NCBI GenBank assembly: GCA_032716605.1
Contig: CM064519.1
Span: 15,022,399-15,086,398, forward strand
Length of the DNA: 64,000 bases
Source of the DNA: Paralithodes platypus
Taxonomy: Eukaryota > Arthropoda > Malacostraca > Decapoda > Lithodidae
Reading direction: 5' to 3'
Shown here: piece after piece, positions 21,462 through 31,665 of the stretch
Layout: every line of letters begins with the position of its first letter
How positions within the stretch are numbered: the stretch's first letter is position 1
Notes under the pieces: model-generated
Seen by the model: the letters and a program-made list of their open reading frames with translations, nothing else
The model's database searches: none
Told to the model about the DNA's origin: nothing
Translations under genes and position numbers: made by a program

Positions 21462-22795
21462 CTGTTGATATCCTTTGAGAATTATCTCCTTCAATAGTTG
21501 CAATGCTTCATCTTCCTCAGTTGCTCGACGGATTTCTTGCAATCGTTCACTTCGGATGGGTACGTAGTCTGTCATGTTGATCTGTTCAAACACCTCTTCC
21601 TGCATATCTCTTGTGTTTTGCAGATAAGCTCTTGATAGTGTCGGCTAGATACATTTCTTTGCCCTTCTTGTGAACAATCTCGACATCATACTGTAGTATC
21701 CTCATCAACATCCCTTGCAGTCGTCTTGGTACACTTGACAACGGCTTATTTTGGATAGCTTCTAGAGGTTTATGGTCGCTCTGGATTGTCGTCTTCCTCC
21801 CAAAACAATACTGATGAAACTTGTTCAGTGCAAAGACGATTGCCAAAGTCTCCTTCTCTATCTGCGCATATCGTGTTTCCGTGTCAGTCAGTGCTCGACT
21901 TACAAATGCGATTGGTTTACCCTCTTGAAGTAACGCTGCTCCTAAACCTTTTTGAGATGCATCACATTGAATCTCCAACTTTTGCTCTGGGTTGTAGTAC
22001 TGTAAGATGGGTGTTTGGGTCATCATCTTCTTGGTCCTCTTGAATGCCTCATTGTGTTCTCTTGTCCACTTCCACTCGGTGTCCTTATGGGTCAGCTTCC
22101 TCATAGGCTCCATGACATCCGATAGACTGGGTACAAATTTACTCAAGTAGTTCACCATTCCAGACAGTCGTCGTACTGCAGTCACATCCTCTGGTGCTTG
22201 CATCTTCACGATTGCTTCAATCTTCTTTGGGTCAGCCATCAGACCATCCCGCGAGATCTTGTGACCTAGAAATGTGATTTCTGTACTACCAAGCTCAGTC
22301 TTTGCTCTGTTCAGCCTCAGACCCTTTGCTCGGCATCTGTCCAGTAGGTTTCTCAGCTTTGAGTCATGATCCCTTGCAGCTTCTTCATCAGTGTCACCAA
22401 CTCCAAAGACCAAAATGTCATCAGCAACACAAATTACGCCTTGTAGATCATCCAGAACCAATTGTAGCTTCTGAAAAATTTCGCTGCTTACAGCCAGACC
22501 AAAAGGAAGTCAGTTCCAGCTGTATCTCCCATACGGTGTTTGAAATGTTGTCAGCTTGCGTGATTCTTCATCCAACACACAGTGCCAGTAGCCATTCTTG
22601 AGGTCAAGCTTGGAGAAAACTTTGGCTTTTGCAAGGTCAGGCAGAATGTCGTCGATTACCGGTAGAGGGTGCATCTCTCTTATGAGTGCTTTGTTTAGAG
22701 CTTGAGGGTCAATGCAAATTCTCAGATCCCCCGACTTCTTGGTTCCTGCTACCATTCGACTTACCCATTCTGTAGGCTCGTCGACCTTAGTAATG
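21462..22795 (-). pseudogene. Ty3/Gypsy pol fragment: RT and RNase H
   Basis: Minus strand, in order: WVSRMVAGTKKSGDLRICID, LPVIDDILPDLAKAKVFSKLDL (motif A), TPYGRYSWN, a TGA at 22508-22510 where Arg is expected, LPFGLAVSSEIFQ, motif C ICVADDILVFG, FLGHKISRDGL, then RNase H CDASQKGLGAALLQ, ETRYAQIEKETLAIVFA, FTVQSDHKPLE-like IQSDHKPLEAI. A 1-nt slip near 21640 moves the connection domain (DMQEEVFEQINM ... ILKGYQQ) to another frame. Gag, protease, integrase and LTRs are missing on both sides. Confidence 0.88.
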
Positions 22796-23137
22796 ACATT
22801 ATTTATTAATTTATTTTTTAGTTTCCTCGCTAGACATCTATCAAGCTTAGATAAACACTCCCTAGACCTCCCCCCCCCCCCCTCCTTTCAAGATAAATGT
22901 GTACATTTTTCGCTAGAAAAATGTCCCGCAGTTCCTTCTAAAATTATAGGCTCGCTATTGCTCACCAAGAAAAAAATGACACATAAACGGCACGAAAGGT
23001 CTTAATATTGATAAAAAAATGAGCCGAAATGTCTCAAAATCGTCAAACTAAAGGAATGAGCGTCTTATAACCTCAAAGCTAATATGCTAAACATGAGGAA
23101 GAAGGGGGTCCAGAAAAAGCGAGTACTACCCGCTTAA
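22796..23137 (-). repeat. Dispersed TTAA repeat family E, copy 1
   Basis: Minus strand: 5' end TTAAGCGGGTAGTAC (23137 inward), then GACCCCCTTCTTCC, a 'GGTGAGCAATAGCGAGCC' block, GAAAAATGTACAC and a run of 14 C on the plus strand (22870-22883). Related copies at 37370-37620, 38998-39397, 45096-45360, 51241-51385 and 53189-53770. Likely a non-autonomous DNA element; left end truncated. Confidence 0.6.
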
Positions 23138-23334
23138 CCCGTTCAGTACCAGTGACGTCTTTTTATTTGATTTCAGCTACATTTAGGAAATGTTATGAAG
23201 CTAAGGAAGGTAGATAAATGGATAAATTGAGATAGTCTGTAGCCTTCTAATTGGTTGACGTTCTTACTTAGCTGAATAAAATTGTCCAAAAACTGCTAGA
23301 ATACAGTAGATGTCACCGGTACTGTACGGGTTAA
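23134..23334. mobile_element. TTAA MITE (family M4)
   Basis: 201 bp. Left TTAACCCGTTCAGTACCAG and right (reverse complement) TTAACCCGTACAGTACCGG are terminal inverted repeats, about 23 of 26 positions identical, with TTAA at both borders. The left TTAA is also the border of the adjacent E repeat, so the two are directly abutted. A related right portion lies at 52521-52634 and a left portion at 39616-39678. Confidence 0.75.
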
Positions 23335-23339
23335 ACATA

Positions 23340-24975
23340 CAAGGATCAGCCACTCTAGCTCTTCCCAAACTTTCTGGCATCTAGCCAAAAACTTCTCCAA
23401 CAATTTGTCTTCCTCGTCTTTCCCTCCCCTTTTCCACTCTGATGGCACGACCATCACTACTTCCTCTGACAAAGCTGAACTCTTCGCTCAAACTTTTGAT
23501 AGAAACTCCACCTTGGATGATTCCGGTGCTATTCCTCCATCTCCACCCCCCTCTATCCTACTTAAGCCATAATATCCTAATCTCTTCTAAAGATGTACTT
23601 TCTACCCTTTTCTAAGAAGGCGTACGGTCCGGCCGGTGTTCCTCCTGTTGTACTAAAAAACTGTGCTTCCGCGCTGACTCCCTGCCTAGGAAAACTCTTT
23701 CGCCTCAGTCTCTCCTCTAACGTCTTCCCTTCTTGCTGGAAGTTTGCTCTCATTCAACCTTTCCCAAAAGCTTGACTGCTCTCAACCCTCCAACTATCGT
23801 CCAATTGCTCTAATCTCTTGTTTCTCTAAAGTTTTTAAAACAATTCTTGCTTCCAAATTTCTTTAGCATTTCTCTTCTCATAATCTACTCTCAGATCGCC
23901 AGTATGGCTTCCTTAAGGGTCGCTCTACTGGTGCTCTTCTTTCATACCTTACTAACTCTTGGTGGTCCTCCTTTCGGGACTTCGGTGAGACCTCTTCTAT
24001 TGCACTAGACATATCGAAGACCTTCGATAAAGTCTGGCACAAATCTTTAATTTCTAAACTACTCTCCTTCGGTTTCCATCCCTCCATCTGTGCCTTTGTC
24101 TCTAATTTCCTTTCCGGCCGTTCCATAGCTGCGGTTGTAGACGGCCATCGCTCACTTCCTCATCCTATCAACTCAGGTGTTCCTCAGGGCTCTGTCCTAT
24201 CTCCCATTCTCCTTCTAATTTTCATAAATTATCTTCTCAACTGTACATCCAGTCCCATCCATTTATACGCTGACACCTTTACCTTACACTACTCAATTAG
24301 TTTTCCAGAACGCCCCAGCCAGCAATCCCTCAAAAACAAACGTAATGAAGCCATAGAATACTTATCTTCTGATCTAACTACTATTTTCAATTGGGGCAGA
24401 GAAAACCTTGTTACCTTTAATGCTTCCAAACCCGAATTTCTCCATTTTACTACCCGTCCAGAACTCCCAGAGGACTTTGATCCCTTATACTTCAACAATA
24501 CGAAAATCAATCCTTCATCTTCTCTCAATAGTCTTGGTGTCTCTTTTTCTTCTGCTCTCACTTGAAAGGACCATATTTCCAGTCTTGCTAAGGCAGCCTC
24601 ACAGAAGCTGGGTGTGCTCAACCCTCTCAAGGGGTTCTTTACCCCTGCACAGCTTCTTGCTATGTAGGCTACAGGGGCACGGTGCGTCCTTGTATTGAGT
24701 ATTGGTCACAGGTGTGGGGAGGATCCTCTCACACCGCACTCCTAGACAAAGTTGAAAGGAAGGCTACGTATCATTAACTCCCGTCCACTCACCAACTCTC
24801 TGCAATCTCTCTCTCTCCGCCGCAATGTTGCATCTCTCTCGCTATTCTATCGCTACTATAATAATCAGTGTTCCTCAGAGCTCTCCCAGTGTATACCACC
24901 TCCTCTACATAGGGTACGTGGTACCTGTCTTGTAACACAATCCCACCCCTACTCTGTGCAACCCCCTCACCCACT
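23340..24975 (+). pseudogene. LINE-A copy, decayed
   Basis: Linker (SSQTFWHLAKNFSNN, DKAELFAQTF), YGPAGVPPVVLKNCA, LFRLSLSSNVFPSCW, then RT blocks DRQYGFLKGRSTGAL, motif A-like IALDISKTFDKVW, INSGVPQGSVLSPILL, IHLYADTFTLHY (second catalytic Asp of YADD replaced by Thr), and the C-terminal INSRPLTNSL ... CIPPPL. Multiple stops and frameshifts. Same family as 45600-46968. Ends abruptly near 24975 without its polyA tail, where unrelated Pro-rich sequence begins. Confidence 0.8.
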
Positions 24976-25151
24976 CCGTCTCCACGCACATCCATCCAAA
25001 ATTTACACACCTCAAACAAATCAACAACGTCCTCATCCCTACCCCCTACCCCACCAACTCATATCCTACCCCAACCTCTCCCCTACCAACCCCACCACCC
25101 TCCAAAAACCCAACCCCAAGACCGTTCTCAACTTTCAAACCTACCGTCCAC

Positions 25152-26077
25152 TTGCCAAAATCCTCAACCGCACCCTCAGCCTCTCCAACAAACCCCAACT
25201 CCCACCAACACCCCTTTCCTAGCCCCCCCACCCTTCTACACTACCCATCTACCATACCCTCCCCCAACAGAGACATACCACAAAAATCATCCATTTCTCC
25301 ACAAATCACTTTGTACCCTAACCTCACCAGTCAACCCATCACCTCCCAACCCCCGACCTCAAACCCCACCGTCATCCACACCCTCAGATACCAGCCCAAT
25401 TCCCCCCCCCCCCCCGCCCCCCCCCCCCCCCCAACAGACCCAATTTTTCGACAAGATCAGGCTGATTATCAAAACCCCCGGTCCGATTCTCTTCAATTTT
25501 GATCCGCAAACCTCACCTAACCTCTTACCACATCACACACCAAACAAACCACATAGTAGCCTACCCACACATACACCAACAACAATCAGAACATCATCAG
25601 CCACAAACACAAATTCAGCCTTCCCACAAACAGTTTTTGACAGTTCGATCTATAAGCCCAAGTACTTTCGCATCCGCAGTGATAGATAAAACCCCTCAGG
25701 TCACTGACCAGGTCATCAGTTGCCCTCACATCACCAACAGCGCAACAACTACCACCTCTACCTGCACCCGCAATTACCAGACTTCAATCGCCATGACTTC
25801 CTCCACGCCCTACATCGCCAAAGTGAAATGGAGCAACGATCAGGACAACTTCTTCAAAATTCGCTTCGTAGACGAGGCACAAACTGCAGCCATTATCGCG
25901 GAAAAGCCCTCATTTCTATCAGTCTTCACCAACCCTCACCGAGTGCCTGACCAACGCTCCATAGACTGGTGGGCATACCTCAACACCCTCCCTACGTTCA
26001 CCCGCCATGGATACATCTTTGTTTCCAGCTGGAGTCACAGGGCCGTGACTTTCATTTCCAAGAGGGAAATAAAATAA
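25152..26077 (+). CDS. Orphan Pro-rich frame followed by a compact unrecognised domain
   Basis: I do not recognise it. Upstream sequence (24976-25500) is extremely C-rich and A-rich, with a C tract at 25406-25432. Frame 25499-26077 (192 codons, first ATG absent, alternative start) ends in a non-repetitive part: TPYIAKVKWSNDQDNFFKIRF, then TAAIIAEKPSFLSVF and IDWWAYLNTLPTFTRHGYIFVSS, stop TAA. The combination (Pro/Thr/Gln-rich leader, small globular C-terminus, followed by Lys/Asn-rich sequence in other frames) resembles a LINE ORF1, but that is inference. It is sandwiched between LINE-A and an antisense LINE. Confidence 0.35.
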
Positions 26078-26456
26078 CCAGGTTTGCAAAGACCACCATA
26101 ACGAACCAAAGGAAGCAAGTTGATGAAGGGGAGACCAAAGCAAACAACATCCACATTCAACCACGACAAGGAAAACGGAACGAGAAGGAAGCAGGAATAA
26201 CTCAACCAGAAATAAGAACAACGAAAGAGATAAGTAACAAGAACAAAACCACCACGATGCCCAGAATATCGAAATTGCCCCACATCACCAACAAAGAAGA
26301 CCGAAATAGAAACGCAAAGCAGAACCTACACACCGAGAAGGAAAACTCATCCCCAGCACAGAAAATCACCATGCAGATAAAACCATGTGTGGGATATACA
26401 ACCAAAATTAAACCGACCACATCTAGCCGCCCAAACAAATCCTGTACATCACTACC

Positions 26457-26457
<1 letters not shown>
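26078..26457. other. A-rich sequence, no assigned gene
   Basis: Continues the A/C-rich composition of the preceding frame; a Lys/Asn/Thr-rich frame 25969-26628 overlaps it and looks compositional. Confidence 0.35.
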
Positions 26458-26488
<31 letters not shown>

Positions 26489-27695
26489 TTTATTCAGTTA
26501 GCAATTTACAGAGTTGGTACCACATAGTATGTTACAAATATGACATGTACCAGCCTTGCATAATTCCAACTAAGGATAGCCCAATAAGGCCGTTAGGCGT
26601 ATTTCCATTGGGGTCCTTGTGGGATTAGGTTAGCTGGGGAAAATGGGGAGGATAAAGAAATAGATACTTTAGAGAAAGTATTTCTAGGGGGTTATTTTAA
26701 GATACCTTACATCCTATAGTAAATATCAGTAATCCGTAATCAGTAATCATTTCAGTTTGGTTTGTCTATCTCTTATGTCGCATTTAGTAGTAGACATAAG
26801 CTTGGTGCTCCCTTCTCGCAGCTGTCCGGTTCAGGTGTTCCTTCAGGCTACGTCTGAAGGAATACAGTGTTCTCTTTTCACGGACTGACTGGGGTAGGTC
26901 GTTCCAGTCTTTGATGGCAGTGAAGAAGAATGTTTGCTTACCCTGTCCTTGGATTCTCGGGACCTTAAAATTAAACATCATGTTTCTTGTATTATGTCCA
27001 CTCCTCTCATTTGCTTTAACAAAATCATTCTTTAGATACTCTGGAGCTCTGTCATAGACAATTTTGAAGGCATTAGTTAGCCTGATTTGTTTGGCCCTGT
27101 CAGAGACATTGAGCATACCTAGTGACTGAAGTTGTTCCTGGCCAACATGTGATCTGGGTCCTAGGTTCAGCATGAACCTAACCATTTTATTTTGAGTGAC
27201 CTGAAGTTTGTGCTGTGCTGATTTAGATGATGCAGAGTACCAGGATGACACAGAATAGTCAAAATGACATTGAACAAGCGCTTGGCAGAGGGTCTTTTTG
27301 GTCGCCGCGGGCAAGCATCCCACCTGTCTATACAGGTATTTTATACGTGCTCTACACTTACTCAGGATAGATTCCAAAATTGTTTCACCTGACAAACTCG
27401 CGTCCAGTTTCAGTCCGAGATATTTAACTTGTGACACTGTTGTTATAGGAATATCATTACAGTTGACCGAGAAGCCCATAATGTCTTTCAGTTTGCGTTT
27501 TGTTCCACATAAGATGGCTTCCGTCTTGCCCAGGTGAAGAGATAGTCTATTGTCCACTAGCCATTCACTACATGATGCTAGTTCTTTGGAAAGTGAAGCG
27601 GCAATACTTATTGGGTCTTTTCCTGAAACCAGAAGCACGCTGTCGTCTGCATACAGTAATAATTTACATGAGACGCTCAGTTCCATGTCGTTCAC
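26458..27695 (-). mobile_element. 5'-truncated LINE with (ATT)n tail, antisense
   Basis: On the minus strand it ends in TAAATTGCTAACTGAATAAA followed by about 11 ATT units (plus strand 26458-26490). It contains the ORF at 26784-27695 and about 290 bp of 3' UTR. Its 5' end is fused near 27695 to a LINE-D fragment in the same orientation. Confidence 0.8.
26784..27695 (-). CDS. LINE RT C-terminal half
   Basis: 303 codons. Begins inside the RT palm: LLLYADDSVLLVSG (motif C, intact), LSLHLGKTEAILCGTKRKL, VKYLGLKLDASLSG, KTLCQALVQCHFDYSVSSWY, QNKMVRFMLNL, LNVSDRAKQIRLTNAFKIVY, and the terminal block GKQTFFFTAIKDWNDLPQSVRE ... FRRSLKEHL. This order, with the FxxxAxxxWNxLP block, is the C-terminus of CR1/L2-like ORF2. 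Motif A and the endonuclease were lost by 5' truncation, so no activity is expected although the frame is clean. Confidence 0.85.
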   Translation of the reverse strand: MNDMELSVSCKLLLYADDSVLLVSGKDPISIAASLSKELASCSEWLVDNRLSLHLGKTEAILCGTKRKLKDIMGFSVNCNDIPITTVSQVKYLGLKLDASLSGETILESILSKCRARIKYLYRQVGCLPAATKKTLCQALVQCHFDYSVSSWYSASSKSAQHKLQVTQNKMVRFMLNLGPRSHVGQEQLQSLGMLNVSDRAKQIRLTNAFKIVYDRAPEYLKNDFVKANERSGHNTRNMMFNFKVPRIQGQGKQTFFFTAIKDWNDLPQSVREKRTLYSFRRSLKEHLNRTAARREHQAYVYY

Positions 27696-28020
27696 ATAAC
27701 ATCTCTTTCTCTAGTCTCCTTCCCTGACCTAGTCTTGCATTACTCCCTACATCTCTCCACTCCTCTCCCACCCTTCTTTGTTTCACTCCTATTTTTTTCA
27801 GTTTTCTCTTACACTCTTTTGCCCATCTACTCTTCCCCTCCCCCCATTCATTCACTCTCCTTGGCCACCTATTATCCTCCATCTCCTCCAACCTACTCTT
27901 GTACCTCAACTTTGCCTTCGCCACTCTTTCCTCAAACGTACTCCATCCCATCTCCCCTCTCACTGCTTCATTTGCTGTCCACCTTCTTGCTCCTACCCCC
28001 ATTCTTCCTATTTTATTTTT
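27696..28020 (-). pseudogene. LINE-D C-terminal fragment
   Basis: Minus-strand frame GRMGVGARRWTANEAVRGEMGWSTFE, then AKLRYKSRLEEMEDNRWPRRV and a Lys/Arg-rich tail. Same family as 1425-1655. The region upstream (RT) and downstream are absent. Confidence 0.7.
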
Positions 28021-28028
28021 TGTCGCCT

Positions 28029-28100
28029 ACAAACTGCACATTTAAACAATAAGAAGAAGAAGACCCCCCTGAAACTGCACATTTAAACAATAAGAGGAAG
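28029..28100. repeat. Direct repeat of about 24 bp
   Basis: AAACTGCACATTTAAACAAT followed by AAGA occurs at about 28031 and again at about 28075, 44 bp apart, between the LINE-D scrap and the start of the I-type LINE. It could be an old target-site duplication or a tandem tail duplication. Confidence 0.6.
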
Positions 28101-28187
28101 AGAAGCGTCGCCTATTTAGATCCACATTTGAGCTACCATCTCCTTACCCCTGTCCTCTGGTGTTGCCCTAGTGTTTCTTGGGCCACC

Positions 28188-29860
28188 ATGGAGGACATTA
28201 TTCCAGGTCATGACTTGGAAGAGGGCCAGCATACCACCGAAGTGCGTATGGAGGTGACTCCCCCACCACCGTCTGATCCCACAATGGCGGGCGGGAACTC
28301 TGGTAAGAGGAGTTTGGACGACGATGACCCCGGTGGAGGGCACCCCGCCTCTGCGGGTACAGCTAATAGTGCTGGTCCATCCTCAGCCAAGGTCTCCAAG
28401 ACTGCCTCTTCCCATCCCATAGGCCTAGCCAACCAAAGTAGGTCTGACCAAGCTTCCCATCCTAGGCCTACCTCTAGCCTCATGGACCCAGAGACAGGTA
28501 ACACTTTGACATCTCTAGTTGCTTACATAATTCGTGCTGAGGACCGCTCTCCCATTTTTAAGAACCCTGCTGCAGTCACTGAAGCCATTAACAACTCGCC
28601 CTTTTCAAAATATGTCCTGGAAACCGCTGATGGATCCCCTGAAGGTTTGGGCAAGGGCCGTACGCTAGTGATACGACTTCGTGCTTGTGATTTGAATAGT
28701 ATCCATCCCCCCATGGAGGAATTGCATACACTAGGGTCCTGGAAGGTTAAATGCCGCCGTGCTCGCTCCCTCGAAGATCCTTCCATTTCTTATGGGATGA
28801 TAGGACCTGTTAGTGTAAAATACTCCATTACAGAGCTGGTAAGCAAATTAGTTGTCCTCGAAGGTCCCCTCAATGGTGTATCGGGTCAGCTACTTGAAGC
28901 AACCCACCTCCCAGCTGATTATTCAGGCCAAAATGCCCCTCACCTATCTGAGACTGTCCGACTAGAATATCAAGGTGCTCTCCCCCGCCGGGTTACACTG
29001 GGCCATGTTTCCTACCCGTATCTGTTTATTATTTCCCAATTCTCCGTTGTTATGATTGCCACCTCTTCGGCCATGGGGCTGCCACCTGCCGTAACGGAGT
29101 CCGCTGTTCAATGTGCAGCGGCCGTCATCACCTTCACCCGGGTGAGGGGTCACGCTGTACGAATGACCCTCACTGTTACCTGTGTGGTGGTTCACACAGG
29201 GTAGTCTCCAAAACATGCCCCGTGTATGGTGATGCTATTGCTATTCACCGCCGTGTCCGGGACGATGGCGCTACCCTCAAGGATGTTAACCGCCAGCTAC
29301 GAGCCTTAACAGCTCGCCCTCGGGGCCCTGCTCCTACCTCCGTCCCTACCACGGAGAGTACTCCCACACTGTCTGATCCCCCTCCCCAACCCAGCCACTC
29401 AAACAACTCTTCCAGGGGCCCATCTACCAGCTCCCTCCCGCTCCCGTCTAACCTACACCTTTCAAACCAATTTCAGTTGCTCGGAGACCATGGAGATACC
29501 CTCCCTGATGATCCCCCAGTCCTGCCAGGTCACAATCCTTCTGCTGCCCCTACCTATGCCTCAGTCATGAATGGTGGTCGACGCCTGAATGGTCCCCGTG
29601 CCCCTCGCCTTTTTCACGACGGTCACCGTGCCGATCCCCCTGCGGACAGGATGCCACACTTCAACCCTCCCTCCAATCCCCCTCCCTCAACCCAGACTGC
29701 GAACCGCCGCCCTCCCGCAGCCCCATCCCACCCTCCTCCCCGCCCATCATTCCTCAGCCTGTGCATCGACGCTCTCACTCTCCTGCTCCACGGGTCATCC
29801 CTCAGCGATGTCTGCACTCAACTTCTCCCACGCTTCATAGCCCTACTCACCACCCAGTAA
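28188..29860 (+). pseudogene. I-type LINE ORF1 (gag-like, three zinc knuckles)
   Basis: Start ATG at 28188 sits in a strong GCCACCATGG context. Order: acidic/Pro-rich N-terminus (MEDIIPGHDLEEGQ), a middle domain (VAYIIRAEDRSPIFKNPAAV, FSKYVLETADGS, LVIRLRACDLNSI) and, after a frameshift at about 29012-29021, zinc knuckles CYDCHLFGHGAATC, CSMCSGRHHLHPGEGSRC and CYLCGGSHRVVSKTC, then a Pro-rich tail. It binds element RNA in a nucleoprotein particle (family knowledge). A 1-nt slip is the only lesion seen; ORF1 stops at 29858-29860, overlapping the ORF2 frame. Confidence 0.82.
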
Positions 29861-31665
29861 CCTCTTCTTCTCCATCCCCATCCCTCTCTTCATCTCCATC
29901 CCCATCCCTCTCTTCATCTTCTCCCCGTTTTCTTCTATGGAACGCCCGCTCCCTCCTCCGTAAGTCTCAAGAGTTCAAAATGTACATAGATGAGCTTGGC
30001 CCTGCTGTAATATGTCTATGCGAGACCTGGCTTCGTCCCTCCATTAGGCTCAGTATCAGTGGCTACACCATTTTTCGCGAGGACCGCCTACCTCGTGTAG
30101 GAGGGGGTCTCGCAATCATTGTGCGCAATAATGTCCAGTGCTCTCTTTATCCACTCACTCCCTATCAGGGAGGTGTCCTCGAGGTGATGGCGGTACGGGT
30201 GGCACTCTCCGAGTCCTGGACCACAGTCGCGGCCATCTATAACCCATGCCGCGATGTTTCCTTGCCAGAGCTTACTCATATCTTCACTCAGCTCCCAGCC
30301 CCGGCCCTCATTTTAGGGGACTTCAACACCCGCCATCCCAGTTGGGACCCGAGCCTGCCTCGTACTGCACGGTATCAGGTATCTCTCTTTCAATTTTTAT
30401 TAGACTCCGCCAGATTTTCTCTCATTTCCCCTCCCAGTTTCCGTACCCGGATAGATCCCCACACCGGGTCAGGGTCGGTCCTAGACCTCTGCCTCGGGGA
30501 CCAGGAATTCCTGGATGCGGAATTCACCCTCGGCCCTTATATGGGCAGTGACCACTTGCCAGTTGTCATCCGCCTGTCTAACCCTCCCCAAAAATCTTTT
30601 TCCCCAACTCGGCCTAGGTGGAACCTCCACGACAAAGGTTGGGTCACGTTTTCGAAGGCCCTCGAGCAACCTCCACCAGACCATCATGGTTTCCTGGAAG
30701 TGGCCGCTGGTTCGTTTTCAGATTGGTTGGTCAGTGGTGGGCGCGTTGCTTTTCACTTGAGCTGTCGAAGAACCCCCCCACGCTGCGGTCTTCCATGGTG
30801 GTCGGATGTGTGTCAAGAGGCAGTCCGTGCTAGGCGACGGGCATGGCGCACCTGGCTCCGTTACCCGACTATTCCCAACAAGCTCCGTTATAGAAAATTG
30901 GATGCCAAGTGTACACGTACCGGTATCATTCGTGATGCACAGCGCTCTGCTTGGGCGAACTTTGTATCCACTCTCACTTTCTCCTCCCCCTCTTCACGAA
31001 CTTGGAGATTCTTCAAGGCAATGAAGGGACGAGCATCCTCATTCTCGTTTCCACTTCGCCAAAATGGGGTTTCCCTCCTGTCAGACCATTCAAAAGCAGT
31101 TTATCTTGCAGAATATTTTTCCTCCACTCTAAGCACACCTGCTCCCCTCCCAGACGTCGCCCGACATACAGCCATGTTGGAACGGGCTGTTGTAGCTCCC
31201 TCTACGCCTGGACTGCTTGCCCTTTCACCCCAGATGAGATGTCCTCAGCCATCTCTTCTCTCCCTCCCCGTAAGGCATCCGGCCCAGACCTCATCCCATA
31301 CGAGTTTCTTCGACACCTCCCCTCTCAGCACCTCCCTCACCTCCTCTCCCTCATAAACACTAGCTGGTCTACTGGAGATTTCCCTCAAGCTTGGAAACTG
31401 TCCACTATTATCCCAATCCCCAAGCCTGGGAAGGATCTATCGCTCCCATCATCTTACCGCCCTATTGCCCTTCTTCCATGTGTCGGTAAGCTCATGGAGC
31501 GCCTTGTTGTCAACAGACTCTCCTGGTGGGCTGAATCGGAGCACCTTCTCCTCCCAGAACAAAGTGGCTTTCGTCCAGGTAGAGGAACGCTTGATGTCCT
31601 CCACCAATTAGACCATTCTATCCATCAAGCCTATCAAAACAAAGACGTCCTGCTATGCCTATACA
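29761..31665 (+). pseudogene. I-type LINE ORF2, endonuclease and first RT blocks
   Basis: After a Pro/Ser-rich start that includes a 24-bp tandem duplication (about 29871-29918), the endonuclease reads FLLWNARSLLRK, VICLCETWL, ALILGDFNTRHPSWD, GSVLDLCLG, GSDHLPVVIR: all catalytic residues present. The linker (WWSDVCQEAVRARRRAWRTW, WRFFKAMKGR) follows. Near 31215-31230 the frame slips and RT continues as TPDEMSSAISSLPPRKASGPD, SYRPIALLPCVGKLMERLV and EQSGFRPGRGTLDVL, ending where the RTE insertion begins (NKDVLLC, about 31656). Confidence 0.85.
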
